A DNA stretch of 64,000 nt, taken from positions 310,001-374,000 of the forward strand of contig NZ_OY782495.1 in NCBI RefSeq assembly GCF_963677715.1, in the 5' to 3' direction. Positions 27,508-35,952 of this stretch are shown here, piece after piece. A program made the translations under genes and the position numbers. This DNA is from an uncultured Bacteroides sp. Its GTDB lineage: Bacteria; Bacteroidota; Bacteroidia; Bacteroidales; Bacteroidaceae. Positions within the stretch are counted from its first letter, which is position 1; each line of letters opens with the position of its first letter. The notes under the pieces were generated by a model that saw only the letters and a program-made list of their open reading frames with translations, did not search any database and was not told where the DNA came from.

Positions 27508-28346
27508 ATTGGTACAACAAATATCTAAAGGTTTATGATAAACCATTAAGTCAGGATTCACAAGAAGTCATTGCCGACGTAGGCTATAAATTGCAATTAT
27601 TGCAAAGCAAAGAACCTTTAGCAACTGTATCAGTCATAGCTTACAATGAAGAAAAACATTTGTTAGCTTGTTTATGGTCTCTTAGTGAAATGGAATGTAA
27701 ATATCCGATAGAAATTATTGGGGTAAATAATGACTCTAAAGATTTGACCGAAGATATTTTTAAAGCTCTTAATATGCCATATTACAACGAGTACCAACAT
27801 AGTTGCGGATACGCTAGACGCTGCGGACTTGAGCATGCAAAAGGCAAATACCATATTAATATTGATGCTGATACCATGTACCCTCCCCATTACATTGAAA
27901 CGATGATTAATGAATTAGAAAAGCCAGGAATAGTGGCTGTAAGTTCTCTATGGAGCTATATTCAAGATAAAAAACATTCACGTGTTGGACTAAAACTTTA
28001 TGAACTCTCCAGGGATTTATATTTATTTCTACAATCATTTAAACGTCCGGAACTCAGTGTAAGAGGATTGGTTTTTGCCTATAATACAGAACATGCCAGA
28101 AAGGTAGGTATCCGAGTTGATATTATTCGAGGAGAAGACGGGTCTCTCGCTTTAGGATTGAAAAAATATGGAAAGATAGCTTTTATTCAAAGTAAAAAGG
28201 CCAGAGCAGTGACAGGATATGGTACAGTAGGAGCTAATTTACTTACTAGTTTTAGCCAGAAATTCGTCAGATCCATTAAAAATATAGGCAGACTATTCAG
28301 CCAGAAAGAGAAATACAGAGATAAAAAAGATAATTTAATTAAATGA
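27504..28346 (+). CDS. Family 2 glycosyltransferase
   Basis: A 280-residue soluble GT-A enzyme: VSVIAYNEEKHL at the N-terminus, NIDADTMYPP with the metal-binding DAD, and RGEDGSLAL as the GED-like motif. There are no clear membrane helices, so it probably works on a lipid-linked acceptor from the cytosol. It overlaps its neighbours by four bases at both ends. Confidence 0.88.
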   Translation: MNWYNKYLKVYDKPLSQDSQEVIADVGYKLQLLQSKEPLATVSVIAYNEEKHLLACLWSLSEMECKYPIEIIGVNNDSKDLTEDIFKALNMPYYNEYQHSCGYARRCGLEHAKGKYHINIDADTMYPPHYIETMINELEKPGIVAVSSLWSYIQDKKHSRVGLKLYELSRDLYLFLQSFKRPELSVRGLVFAYNTEHARKVGIRVDIIRGEDGSLALGLKKYGKIAFIQSKKARAVTGYGTVGANLLTSFSQKFVRSIKNIGRLFSQKEKYRDKKDNLIK

Positions 28347-29320
28347 CTGTATCTAAAATGGAAAGAAATAAAGCCATTGATATAGCTAAGGGTATTGGTA
28401 TTGTTGCAGTAGTATGGGGGCATCTTAACCAATCGTGTCCAATTAAAGACGAAATCTATCTTTTCCACATGCCACTGTTCTTTATGCTTTCAGGGTATCT
28501 CTTTAATGATTATAATAAGGGGTTTCCCGAGTTTATAAAAAAGAAATTTAAAGCTTATATCATCCCATACTTATTTTTCTTTATTATTGTCGAGCTATCT
28601 TTCATAATTTTGTATACTGCTACAGGAAGAAGTGACCAAATATTTTTAAGTTTAGGTTTCATATTTGAGCCATATGGAGTAGCTAGACCTCTTTGGTTCT
28701 TTATTTCTATATTCTGGGTGCAACTCATTTACTATCTTATTTGTAAGTACATAAGTAGCGAAAAGCAGAAGTTAATGGTTTCAAGTGCCTGTATAATAAT
28801 AGGATATGTTTTATATAAAACCAATGTGCATATACCGTTATTTATTGATTCATCGTTATCAATGGTCTTTTATTTCCATATAGGAAAAATGTTGAATAAA
28901 AATAATTTTGTTGAAATCAAAATACCAAAAATAGTATTAATCTTTTTCTTGGGAATAATGTTTTTCTATTTGGCTATTATCCACAACATTATCGTAGATA
29001 TAAGAATAAACAAGTTAGGGAATGATTTGGCTCTGTCTGTTCTATCCGGAACAAGTGGATCGATGATAATATTGATAGTTAGTAAATACATAAACAAAAT
29101 AAAATACGCATCAAATATACTGTCTTATTTAGGCCGAAATTTATTAGTTATATTCTCTCTACATATGCTATGTTTTGAAATAGTAAAATATTTATGGACA
29201 TTTTCTCCATTAGAAAATGCAAAATATTGGGAAGGGTTGAAAATGACTGTATTTGGTATTTTGTTTTCACTTATTATTGCCCTTCCTTTAAAAAAAATAG
29301 CCCCATTCGTATTTAAATGA
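28343..29320 (+). CDS. Membrane acyltransferase, family 3
   Basis: A 325-residue protein with about ten membrane helices and the family 3 acyltransferase N-terminus RNKAIDIAKGIGIVAVVWGHLN (shortened here to its key His22-containing end), followed by FHMPLFFMLSGYLF. Enzymes of this family O-acetylate or otherwise acylate surface sugars. It overlaps the GT2 gene by four bases; Met6 is a possible alternative start. Confidence 0.87.
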   Translation: MTVSKMERNKAIDIAKGIGIVAVVWGHLNQSCPIKDEIYLFHMPLFFMLSGYLFNDYNKGFPEFIKKKFKAYIIPYLFFFIIVELSFIILYTATGRSDQIFLSLGFIFEPYGVARPLWFFISIFWVQLIYYLICKYISSEKQKLMVSSACIIIGYVLYKTNVHIPLFIDSSLSMVFYFHIGKMLNKNNFVEIKIPKIVLIFFLGIMFFYLAIIHNIIVDIRINKLGNDLALSVLSGTSGSMIILIVSKYINKIKYASNILSYLGRNLLVIFSLHMLCFEIVKYLWTFSPLENAKYWEGLKMTVFGILFSLIIALPLKKIAPFVFK

Positions 29321-29332
29321 TAACATAGTAAC

Positions 29333-30529
29333 ATGTCAATATTAATGAAAACTCTCGAAATTATATTTTGGTTCTCTTCATTCATCGTATTCTATACCTA
29401 TTTGGGTTATGGCATATTGCTCTATCTTCTGGTGAAAATAAAAGAAATCTATTACAAACCCCTAAAAAAGATATTGCCCGATGATAACGAGCTGCCTGAG
29501 GTAACACTCTTTATCACAGCTTACAACGAAGAGGTAGTAGTCGATGAAAAGATGCGTAACTCTTTAAAGTTAAATTATCCGCCAGAAAAACTGCACATAG
29601 TGTGGACAACGGATGGCAGCAACGATGCCACTAACGAACGACTGAGTGCCTGGCCTCAGGCCACGGTATTCTTCCAGCCCGAAAGACAGGGGAAAATGGC
29701 AGCAATGAATCGAGGAATGAGTTTCGTAAAAACATCACTTGTCATATTTACAGATGCTAACACAATGGTAAATGCCGAAGCCATACGCAATATCGTGTTG
29801 GCTTTCAGTAATCCTAAAGTAGGTTGCGTGGCGGGTGAAAAGCGAATTGCCGTACAAACAAAGGACAAAGCCTCCGTAGGAGGAGAAGGTTTCTACTGGA
29901 AATACGAATCGACTTTAAAAGCACTGGACGCACGTCTATACTCTGCAGTGGGAGCCGCTGGCGAACTCTTTGCCATACGCCGTGAACTATTTAATGAAAT
30001 AGAAAGAGATACGCTACTGGATGATTTTGTGCTTTCGCTACGTATTGCTATGCAAGGATACAAGATTGATTATTGCAGTGAAGCTTATGCAATCGAGTCG
30101 GGCTCAATGAACATGAAAGAAGAAGAAAAAAGGAAAGTACGCATTTCGGCCGGAGGACTGCAAGCTATCTGGAGATTAAAAGCATTACTGAATCCTCTAC
30201 GCTACGGATTACTGAGCTTTCAATACATTTCTCACAGAGTATTACGCTGGTCCATTACTCCAATTCTATTATTTGCACTAATGCCTTTAAATATGGTGTT
30301 ACTGGCAAGTGGAATATCTCCTATGTTGTACGGAATCATCTTGATTTTGCAACTACTTTTTTATTTAATGGCGGCAGCAGGCCGAAAATTGTCGTCCAGA
30401 CAGATAAAAACTAAAATTCTTTTTATTCCATACTACTTCTTCTTTATGAACATTAGTGTGATAAAAGGTATACCTTATCTTTGGAACTACAGAGGTAGCG
30501 GAGTATGGGAAAAATCAAAGCGGGTATAA
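29333..30529 (+). CDS. Membrane-bound family 2 glycosyltransferase
   Basis: A 398-residue GT2 enzyme with an N-terminal helix (about 8-32), a GT-A domain and two or three C-terminal helices. Motifs: FITAYNEE, IFTDANTM (metal site), DDFVLSLR and the RKVRISAGG product motif. The architecture resembles the GT2 at the end of the first unit and icaA-like synthases. It is the last gene of the polysaccharide cluster. Confidence 0.88.
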   Translation: MSILMKTLEIIFWFSSFIVFYTYLGYGILLYLLVKIKEIYYKPLKKILPDDNELPEVTLFITAYNEEVVVDEKMRNSLKLNYPPEKLHIVWTTDGSNDATNERLSAWPQATVFFQPERQGKMAAMNRGMSFVKTSLVIFTDANTMVNAEAIRNIVLAFSNPKVGCVAGEKRIAVQTKDKASVGGEGFYWKYESTLKALDARLYSAVGAAGELFAIRRELFNEIERDTLLDDFVLSLRIAMQGYKIDYCSEAYAIESGSMNMKEEEKRKVRISAGGLQAIWRLKALLNPLRYGLLSFQYISHRVLRWSITPILLFALMPLNMVLLASGISPMLYGIILILQLLFYLMAAAGRKLSSRQIKTKILFIPYYFFFMNISVIKGIPYLWNYRGSGVWEKSKRV

Positions 30530-30581
30530 CTAAAGGGTTAATCTTTTAACAGTTAATCTTAGATGTATAAATTATTTTTCG

Positions 30582-30589
30582 TATTTTTG
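30582..30589 (+). promoter_or_regulatory. -7 box of the hybrid histidine kinase gene
   Basis: TATTTTTG fits TAnnTTTG, about 35 bases upstream of the kinase ATG, in the 95-base gap after the polysaccharide cluster. It suggests separate transcription of the kinase. Confidence 0.45.
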
Positions 30590-30624
30590 TGGCGTTTATA
30601 TTTTAGTCAGACTTAAAGTTAAAT

Positions 30625-33264
30625 ATGAAAAGAATATTACACGAACCGGCGTATTCCGACAGAATATTGCAATTGACTGCTGACACAATGCTATTGGTCG
30701 ATGCAGAGGGAATTTGCCGGGATATTACTACGCACAGTGATTTATGGTTTTTACAAGAAGATATACTGATTGGTAAAAACCTATTTGAGATAATGCCCGA
30801 ACATACATATGAAAAAATATACCCTGAATTCATGCGTGTGCTAAATGAAAAAGAGGTAATTTCTAAAAATTATAAACTGCCACTAAAGAGTGAGACTTTA
30901 TACTTTAAATGCATAATGTATCCTTTCAATGAAATGGTGCTCTGTCAATATCGGGACATCACCAAACGTTGTAATATTAGATTGGAGTTAGAAAACGCCA
31001 ATAAAAAACTTAAGGAAATACAAAAAACGGCTCTAATAGGTTTATGGATATACGATATCCAAACCGGCATAGTTACATTTCATGGATATACTAACTTATT
31101 ATCAACCGAAAAAAAACAGCAAATATCATTTGATGACTACTTGAACTTTGTTGTAGAAGAAGATAGAGAAAATCTAACCGAATGGCTTATAAACAGTGCC
31201 ACAATAGCAGAGGATGATAGCCTTGAATTCAGAGTACATTATTATGATGGAGAAATTCACTACCTACGAGCTAAAAAATTAGCGATTGCGCTGGGCGAGA
31301 ATGAAGAAATAACATCCGTTGAAGGATATTCACAAAATATCACCAGTATCAGAAGACAAAGAAATGATATAAATCTTCTTACGCATGCCATAGATAATGC
31401 TACAGAAGATATTTTTGCTGTACAAAGAGACGGAACATTGATTTTCGCTAACCAACAGTTTAGAAAGCACCACAAAATTCCTGAACACAAAGAACTTGCT
31501 GATATTAATGTAAACGATATGCCATATGGAATAATATCTAAAGAGCAATGGAAGGAAATCTTCTCTCACCAAGAAACAAAGAATAATAAATATTTCGTTT
31601 CTGAAAATCCTTTCCCGGACGACAAAAAAATATTAGCCTATGAACACACTGTATACTATGTAACAAGTGACGATAGTAAAAAAACGATTTGGGCGTTAGG
31701 GCACGATATTTCAGAGAGAATCAGATATGAAGCGGAAATAAAAAAGTTCAATCTAACGATGGACATAACGATGAAAAATCTCCCGGCAAGCATTGTTGTA
31801 AAAGATGTAGAGAATGACTTCAAATATTTATACCGTAACAGAGAAGCAGATAACAGAAGTATTGCTTCAGACAGAGCTGTAGGTAAAAGTGATTTCGATT
31901 ACTACCCAGATGAAATAGCCCGAAAGAAAAGAGAGGAAGATATTGAGCTTGTCAAAAGCAGAAAAGAAATTCATTGTATCAGAGAAGAAAGAGATAGCGA
32001 CGGAAAACTCACCGTATTGGACAGGAGAAAGACGATGATTGAAAGCAAAGATTTCTCGCCAATTATCGTTAGCATTGAATGGGATATTACACAATTGGAA
32101 CTGATGAAACGAGAAGTGTTGGCCTCAAAAGAAAAGGCGGAAGCTTCGGATCGGTTAAAGTCTGCGTTTTTAGCAAATATGAGTCATGAAATACGTACTC
32201 CGCTCAATGCTATTGTAGGATTCTCCAGAATTATAGCAGACAGCGATAATATGGAAGAAAGAAAGGAATATTTCAATATCGTAGAAGCTAACAACGAAAG
32301 ATTATTGCAACTAATTAACGAAATTCTGGATCTCTCTAAGATCGAATCTGGTATGGTGGAGTTTTCACTAACTAATATTAAGTTACACACATTGTGCCGT
32401 GAAATATTCGACGCACACGTATTCCGCTGCCCTGAAGGGGTGAAATTTTTAGTAGAAGAATCGGATGTTTCATTGGAAATAACATCCGATAAAAATCGTA
32501 TTTTCCAAGTTTTCTCCAATCTCATCGGCAACGCTTTTAAATTTGTGAAAGAAGGCTCTATTCGCTATGGGTATAGAAAGGAAGGACAATACGTTGTGTT
32601 TTATGTTACCGACACCGGAATAGGCATACCTGAGAATAAAATGAATAATATTTTCGATCGATTCGTAAAAGTAAATAACTTCGATCAAGGAACAGGATTA
32701 GGATTATCCATATGTAGAACAATTGTAGAACGCTTGGGAGGAGACATATCGGTTAGCTCGGTAGCCGGACAAGGATCAACTTTTAGCTTTACCCTACCAT
32801 GTAATTCAGACGAAGAAGTGAAAAAAGAAAAAGAAACAAAAGACACTGAAATTGTAGATCATTTTAAAATGGAAACTGCAATGATAGACAAAAAAGAAGA
32901 AAAAGCAACGACTATACTCGTGGCAGAAGATACAGACAGTAATTTTGAATTATTGAATGCTATTTTGGGTAAAACGTATCAATTACTACGTGCCAAAGAT
33001 GGCATTGAAGCTATTAAAATGTTCGAAGAAACGAATCCGGATCTTATATTAATGGACATTAAAATGCCAAATATGGATGGACTATCTGCAACAAAAATAA
33101 TACGTGGCCTTTCTCTTACTATTCCCATTATTGCCCTTAGCGCATATGCATATGCCGACGATATTAAAGCAGCCAAAGAAGCTGGTTGCAATGAGTTCCT
33201 CACAAAGCCGCTTTCGCAAGTAAAGCTAAAGGATGCATTAAAAACATGGTTAGATAATAGATAA
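30625..33264 (+). CDS. Cytosolic PAS-rich hybrid histidine kinase
   Basis: An 879-residue sensor kinase without membrane segments. Successive PAS-type domains occupy roughly 8-115, 130-240, 250-370 and 375-495, then a HisKA domain with phospho-acceptor His521 (MSHEIRTPLN), a HATPase domain (DTGIGIPENK, GLGLSICR) and a C-terminal receiver with Asp811 (LILMDIKMPNMDG). The signal is internal and unknown, possibly redox or a small ligand. No output response regulator gene is adjacent, so the phosphate may pass to a distant partner. It lies immediately after the polysaccharide cluster and could control it; this is inference. Confidence 0.92.
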   Translation: MKRILHEPAYSDRILQLTADTMLLVDAEGICRDITTHSDLWFLQEDILIGKNLFEIMPEHTYEKIYPEFMRVLNEKEVISKNYKLPLKSETLYFKCIMYPFNEMVLCQYRDITKRCNIRLELENANKKLKEIQKTALIGLWIYDIQTGIVTFHGYTNLLSTEKKQQISFDDYLNFVVEEDRENLTEWLINSATIAEDDSLEFRVHYYDGEIHYLRAKKLAIALGENEEITSVEGYSQNITSIRRQRNDINLLTHAIDNATEDIFAVQRDGTLIFANQQFRKHHKIPEHKELADINVNDMPYGIISKEQWKEIFSHQETKNNKYFVSENPFPDDKKILAYEHTVYYVTSDDSKKTIWALGHDISERIRYEAEIKKFNLTMDITMKNLPASIVVKDVENDFKYLYRNREADNRSIASDRAVGKSDFDYYPDEIARKKREEDIELVKSRKEIHCIREERDSDGKLTVLDRRKTMIESKDFSPIIVSIEWDITQLELMKREVLASKEKAEASDRLKSAFLANMSHEIRTPLNAIVGFSRIIADSDNMEERKEYFNIVEANNERLLQLINEILDLSKIESGMVEFSLTNIKLHTLCREIFDAHVFRCPEGVKFLVEESDVSLEITSDKNRIFQVFSNLIGNAFKFVKEGSIRYGYRKEGQYVVFYVTDTGIGIPENKMNNIFDRFVKVNNFDQGTGLGLSICRTIVERLGGDISVSSVAGQGSTFSFTLPCNSDEEVKKEKETKDTEIVDHFKMETAMIDKKEEKATTILVAEDTDSNFELLNAILGKTYQLLRAKDGIEAIKMFEETNPDLILMDIKMPNMDGLSATKIIRGLSLTIPIIALSAYAYADDIKAAKEAGCNEFLTKPLSQVKLKDALKTWLDNR

Positions 33265-33373
33265 AAAGAGCACGTCATTATACCAATTTTGTAATAGATA
33301 GGAGCCATAAACATATTCAAATAAACTAATAGCTATTTGATACGGCATACTCTATCTAAGGACGATAGTCGGA

Positions 33374-34489
33374 ATGATTGTATCGCCATTAAAAATACAG
33401 AGAGAAAAAATGAGAGCTAATTTTTTTCATTACTTCGTAAGAACAATAACTTTCATCTTAGCATGCCTTGCTATAGCGGGAACGTTTGCCCGATATATTT
33501 CTCCGATACATTCATCACTGCTGCCTTTACTGGGGATGCTTTTACCTGTATTGATCACATTAAATTTAATTATTGCTATCTATTGGGTTATACGTCGGCG
33601 CTATTGGATGTGCATGCCTATTTTGGCCATTGCCCTTAATTTTAGCTATCTGAATTGTATATTTCAAATTAGCCTGGGCGAAAAAGTACTGCTTGCAAAT
33701 CATAAAAGCCTAAAAGTGGCTACATACAATGTGCATAGCTTCGGAAATGAATTCGATGGATTTTCTTGCAAAAAAATAGCCCGGTATATGAATGATCAGA
33801 AAGTAGATATTATTTGCTTTCAGGAATTTGCCGGTAACAATGACTTTACAATAGACAGCATCAAACAGGCACTTTCTGCGTGGAAGTATAGCGTTATTGT
33901 CCCCTACAACGAATTAAATTTAATACCATTAGCTGTGTTCAGTAAATATTCCATCACCAATAGCCGATTGATAACATACCCCGGCAGCCGCAATTGCAGT
34001 TTATGGTGCGATATTATAATAAACGGAAAGAAATTACGTCTGTTCAATAATCATTTGCAAACCACCAACATGTCCACAAATCGTAAAGACATAAACAGGG
34101 CATTGCAAGAAACCGGAAACACATACGGCGAAAGCGAAGCATTAATTAAAGCTCTGACACAAACAGGAACCAATTTTATAAAACGGGCCCAACAAGCTGA
34201 AACAGTGCGCAAGCTCGTAGCAGAAAGCCCCTACCCCGTATTGTTATGCGGCGATCTCAATTCTACCCCATCATCATATACATACCACACAGTAAAGAGC
34301 AATCTATTAGATGGTTTTCAAACATCCGGACGTGGCTACGCCTATACCTATCGTTTCTACAAACATTTATTGCGTATCGATTACATCTTTCACTCCCCCG
34401 AATTACAGGGTGTCAACTATTTCTCTCCTGATATAAATTTGTGTAGTGATCATAATCCGGTAATCATGGAGGTGGGAGTGCCTTTATAA
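33374..34489 (+). CDS. Membrane-anchored endonuclease/exonuclease/phosphatase-fold protein
   Basis: A 371-residue protein with three N-terminal membrane helices (about 15-100) followed by an EEP-fold catalytic domain. Motifs of the fold are visible: ATYNVHSFG, ICFQEFAG (metal-binding Glu), CGDLNSTPSSYTY and the terminal SDHNPVIMEV (catalytic His). The active site probably faces the periplasm. Substrate is unknown; similar Bacteroidetes proteins are common and uncharacterised. Met13 is an alternative start. Confidence 0.85.
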   Translation: MIVSPLKIQREKMRANFFHYFVRTITFILACLAIAGTFARYISPIHSSLLPLLGMLLPVLITLNLIIAIYWVIRRRYWMCMPILAIALNFSYLNCIFQISLGEKVLLANHKSLKVATYNVHSFGNEFDGFSCKKIARYMNDQKVDIICFQEFAGNNDFTIDSIKQALSAWKYSVIVPYNELNLIPLAVFSKYSITNSRLITYPGSRNCSLWCDIIINGKKLRLFNNHLQTTNMSTNRKDINRALQETGNTYGESEALIKALTQTGTNFIKRAQQAETVRKLVAESPYPVLLCGDLNSTPSSYTYHTVKSNLLDGFQTSGRGYAYTYRFYKHLLRIDYIFHSPELQGVNYFSPDINLCSDHNPVIMEVGVPL

Positions 34490-34554
34490 ATCGAATTGAA
34501 TGGGCATTAAATAAGTCGGCCATTTTTTCGGGAAAGTGATTTAATAAAATAAGA

Positions 34555-34583
34555 AAGGGCTATCCCTAATCAGGACAACCCTT
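34555..34583 (-). terminator. Terminator between convergent EEP and lipoprotein genes
   Basis: AAGGGC...TCC and GG...ACAACCCTT form an imperfect hairpin; on the minus strand TTCTTATTTTATT follows, 23 bases below the lipoprotein stop. It may work in both directions. Confidence 0.6.
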
Positions 34584-34605
34584 CACTTACTAAAATAATT
34601 ATTTA

Positions 34606-35931
34606 TTATTTTGCTACAGGACCAGCCGTAAGTTCATAAGCCGCTGTTTCTGTATTATACATAAATGACATAACATAATTACCGGTACCGCGTCCACTAT
34701 ATACATTATAAGTAACTACGTAACTAATACCCGGATCAGGAGTGGAAACCCAGTTAGGAAGTAATATAGTTGAAATACCTTCCGCTATACGATCGTCCAT
34801 TATTGCCTGCATTTCATCATTGGTCTTACCGACATAAGTACCCTCCACATCATAATAACTCCTCCACGTATTATAGTTATTGTTAATATTAGAATAGCTG
34901 GTAGATGAACCAAAATAATATTCTTCTTTATCAGGATATTGAGTACTCAAATAGGCTGATTTATTATCCTTTACCCAATTATATAACAATTGGTAATCAG
35001 TTGCAGCAAAAGTATAATTAACGCTACCACCCAAAAGACGAACAAGAGTCCAATTAGAACCGTCATAGGTCATTTCTGCAATCTTTGTGGTTATTTCTAC
35101 CGTATCGGCATAAGGATCAAAAGCAGCCCATGAAGAACCGTCATATTTATAAATACGCGACTGAGTAGAACTTACACTACTAGCATAGTAAATATAAGAA
35201 ACTGAACATGTTGCATCTTTAGCAGCATACGGATATTTGCCCTTGAGAAAAATAGTAAGATAATGATCAATATCCATAGTGGCATCAAAATTATTATACT
35301 TACCCGGAGTACCACTTTCCGTTCCCATTGCATCGTAATCTTCCGTTACTAAAGTGTAAGAAAGATTAGTGGCAAAAGCCTCCACCTCATATTTTTCCCA
35401 TCCGGCAGACGTTTTTTGGTAATATGCAGAAACATCGGATGTAGTTCCTGCATAATATTTATAAGTAATTGATACAATGTCATCTATTGCTGCATCGGGA
35501 TATTTTGTAGCACAAAAAGCACTAAGATATGCATTCACATCCATGGTAGCATCAAAATTATTATACTTACCCGGATATCCTGCATCAGTTCCCATCGCAT
35601 CATAATCATCGGCAACCAAAGTATAACTATCAATTGGAGTTACAGTGGTGAAACCTTTAGTTATGTCACCATAGAGCACAGAGACTTTTGCCGTCGAGCC
35701 TTTATCGCAATATTCATATAAGTCCTTCAGCATCGTATTCACCGATGTTTCAAGGCTTGTTTTGCTAGTAAAGTATCCTTCAGCCGGATAATTACCTGTA
35801 TATGCTCCTTCATATTTAGCTACATCAGTAACAGTGATATCATCATAGCCATCAAAGTACTTATCGTTGTAATCGCAACTTGCTAAAAGCAGCAGAGCAG
35901 CTAAAAAACTAAAAATTTTAATTTTATTCAT
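34606..35931 (-). CDS. Repeat-containing surface lipoprotein
   Basis: A 441-residue lipoprotein with signal peptide and lipobox LLASC (Cys19). Two very similar repeats of about 85 residues (about 102-182 and 191-272) share SYTLV-xx-DYDAMGT, PGKYNNFDATMD, a KYP-x-A segment, an SITYKYYA-type strand and a closing GW/SSW-x-x-F/Y; a looser third unit begins near 305 (NYTFAATDYQLL). It is 21 bases below the TonB receptor gene and probably forms its surface partner, but it is not SusD-like. I do not know its ligand. Confidence 0.8.
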   Translation of the reverse strand: MNKIKIFSFLAALLLLASCDYNDKYFDGYDDITVTDVAKYEGAYTGNYPAEGYFTSKTSLETSVNTMLKDLYEYCDKGSTAKVSVLYGDITKGFTTVTPIDSYTLVADDYDAMGTDAGYPGKYNNFDATMDVNAYLSAFCATKYPDAAIDDIVSITYKYYAGTTSDVSAYYQKTSAGWEKYEVEAFATNLSYTLVTEDYDAMGTESGTPGKYNNFDATMDIDHYLTIFLKGKYPYAAKDATCSVSYIYYASSVSSTQSRIYKYDGSSWAAFDPYADTVEITTKIAEMTYDGSNWTLVRLLGGSVNYTFAATDYQLLYNWVKDNKSAYLSTQYPDKEEYYFGSSTSYSNINNNYNTWRSYYDVEGTYVGKTNDEMQAIMDDRIAEGISTILLPNWVSTPDPGISYVVTYNVYSGRGTGNYVMSFMYNTETAAYELTAGPVAK

Positions 35932-35952
35932 AATCAGATTTTCTTTGACTGT

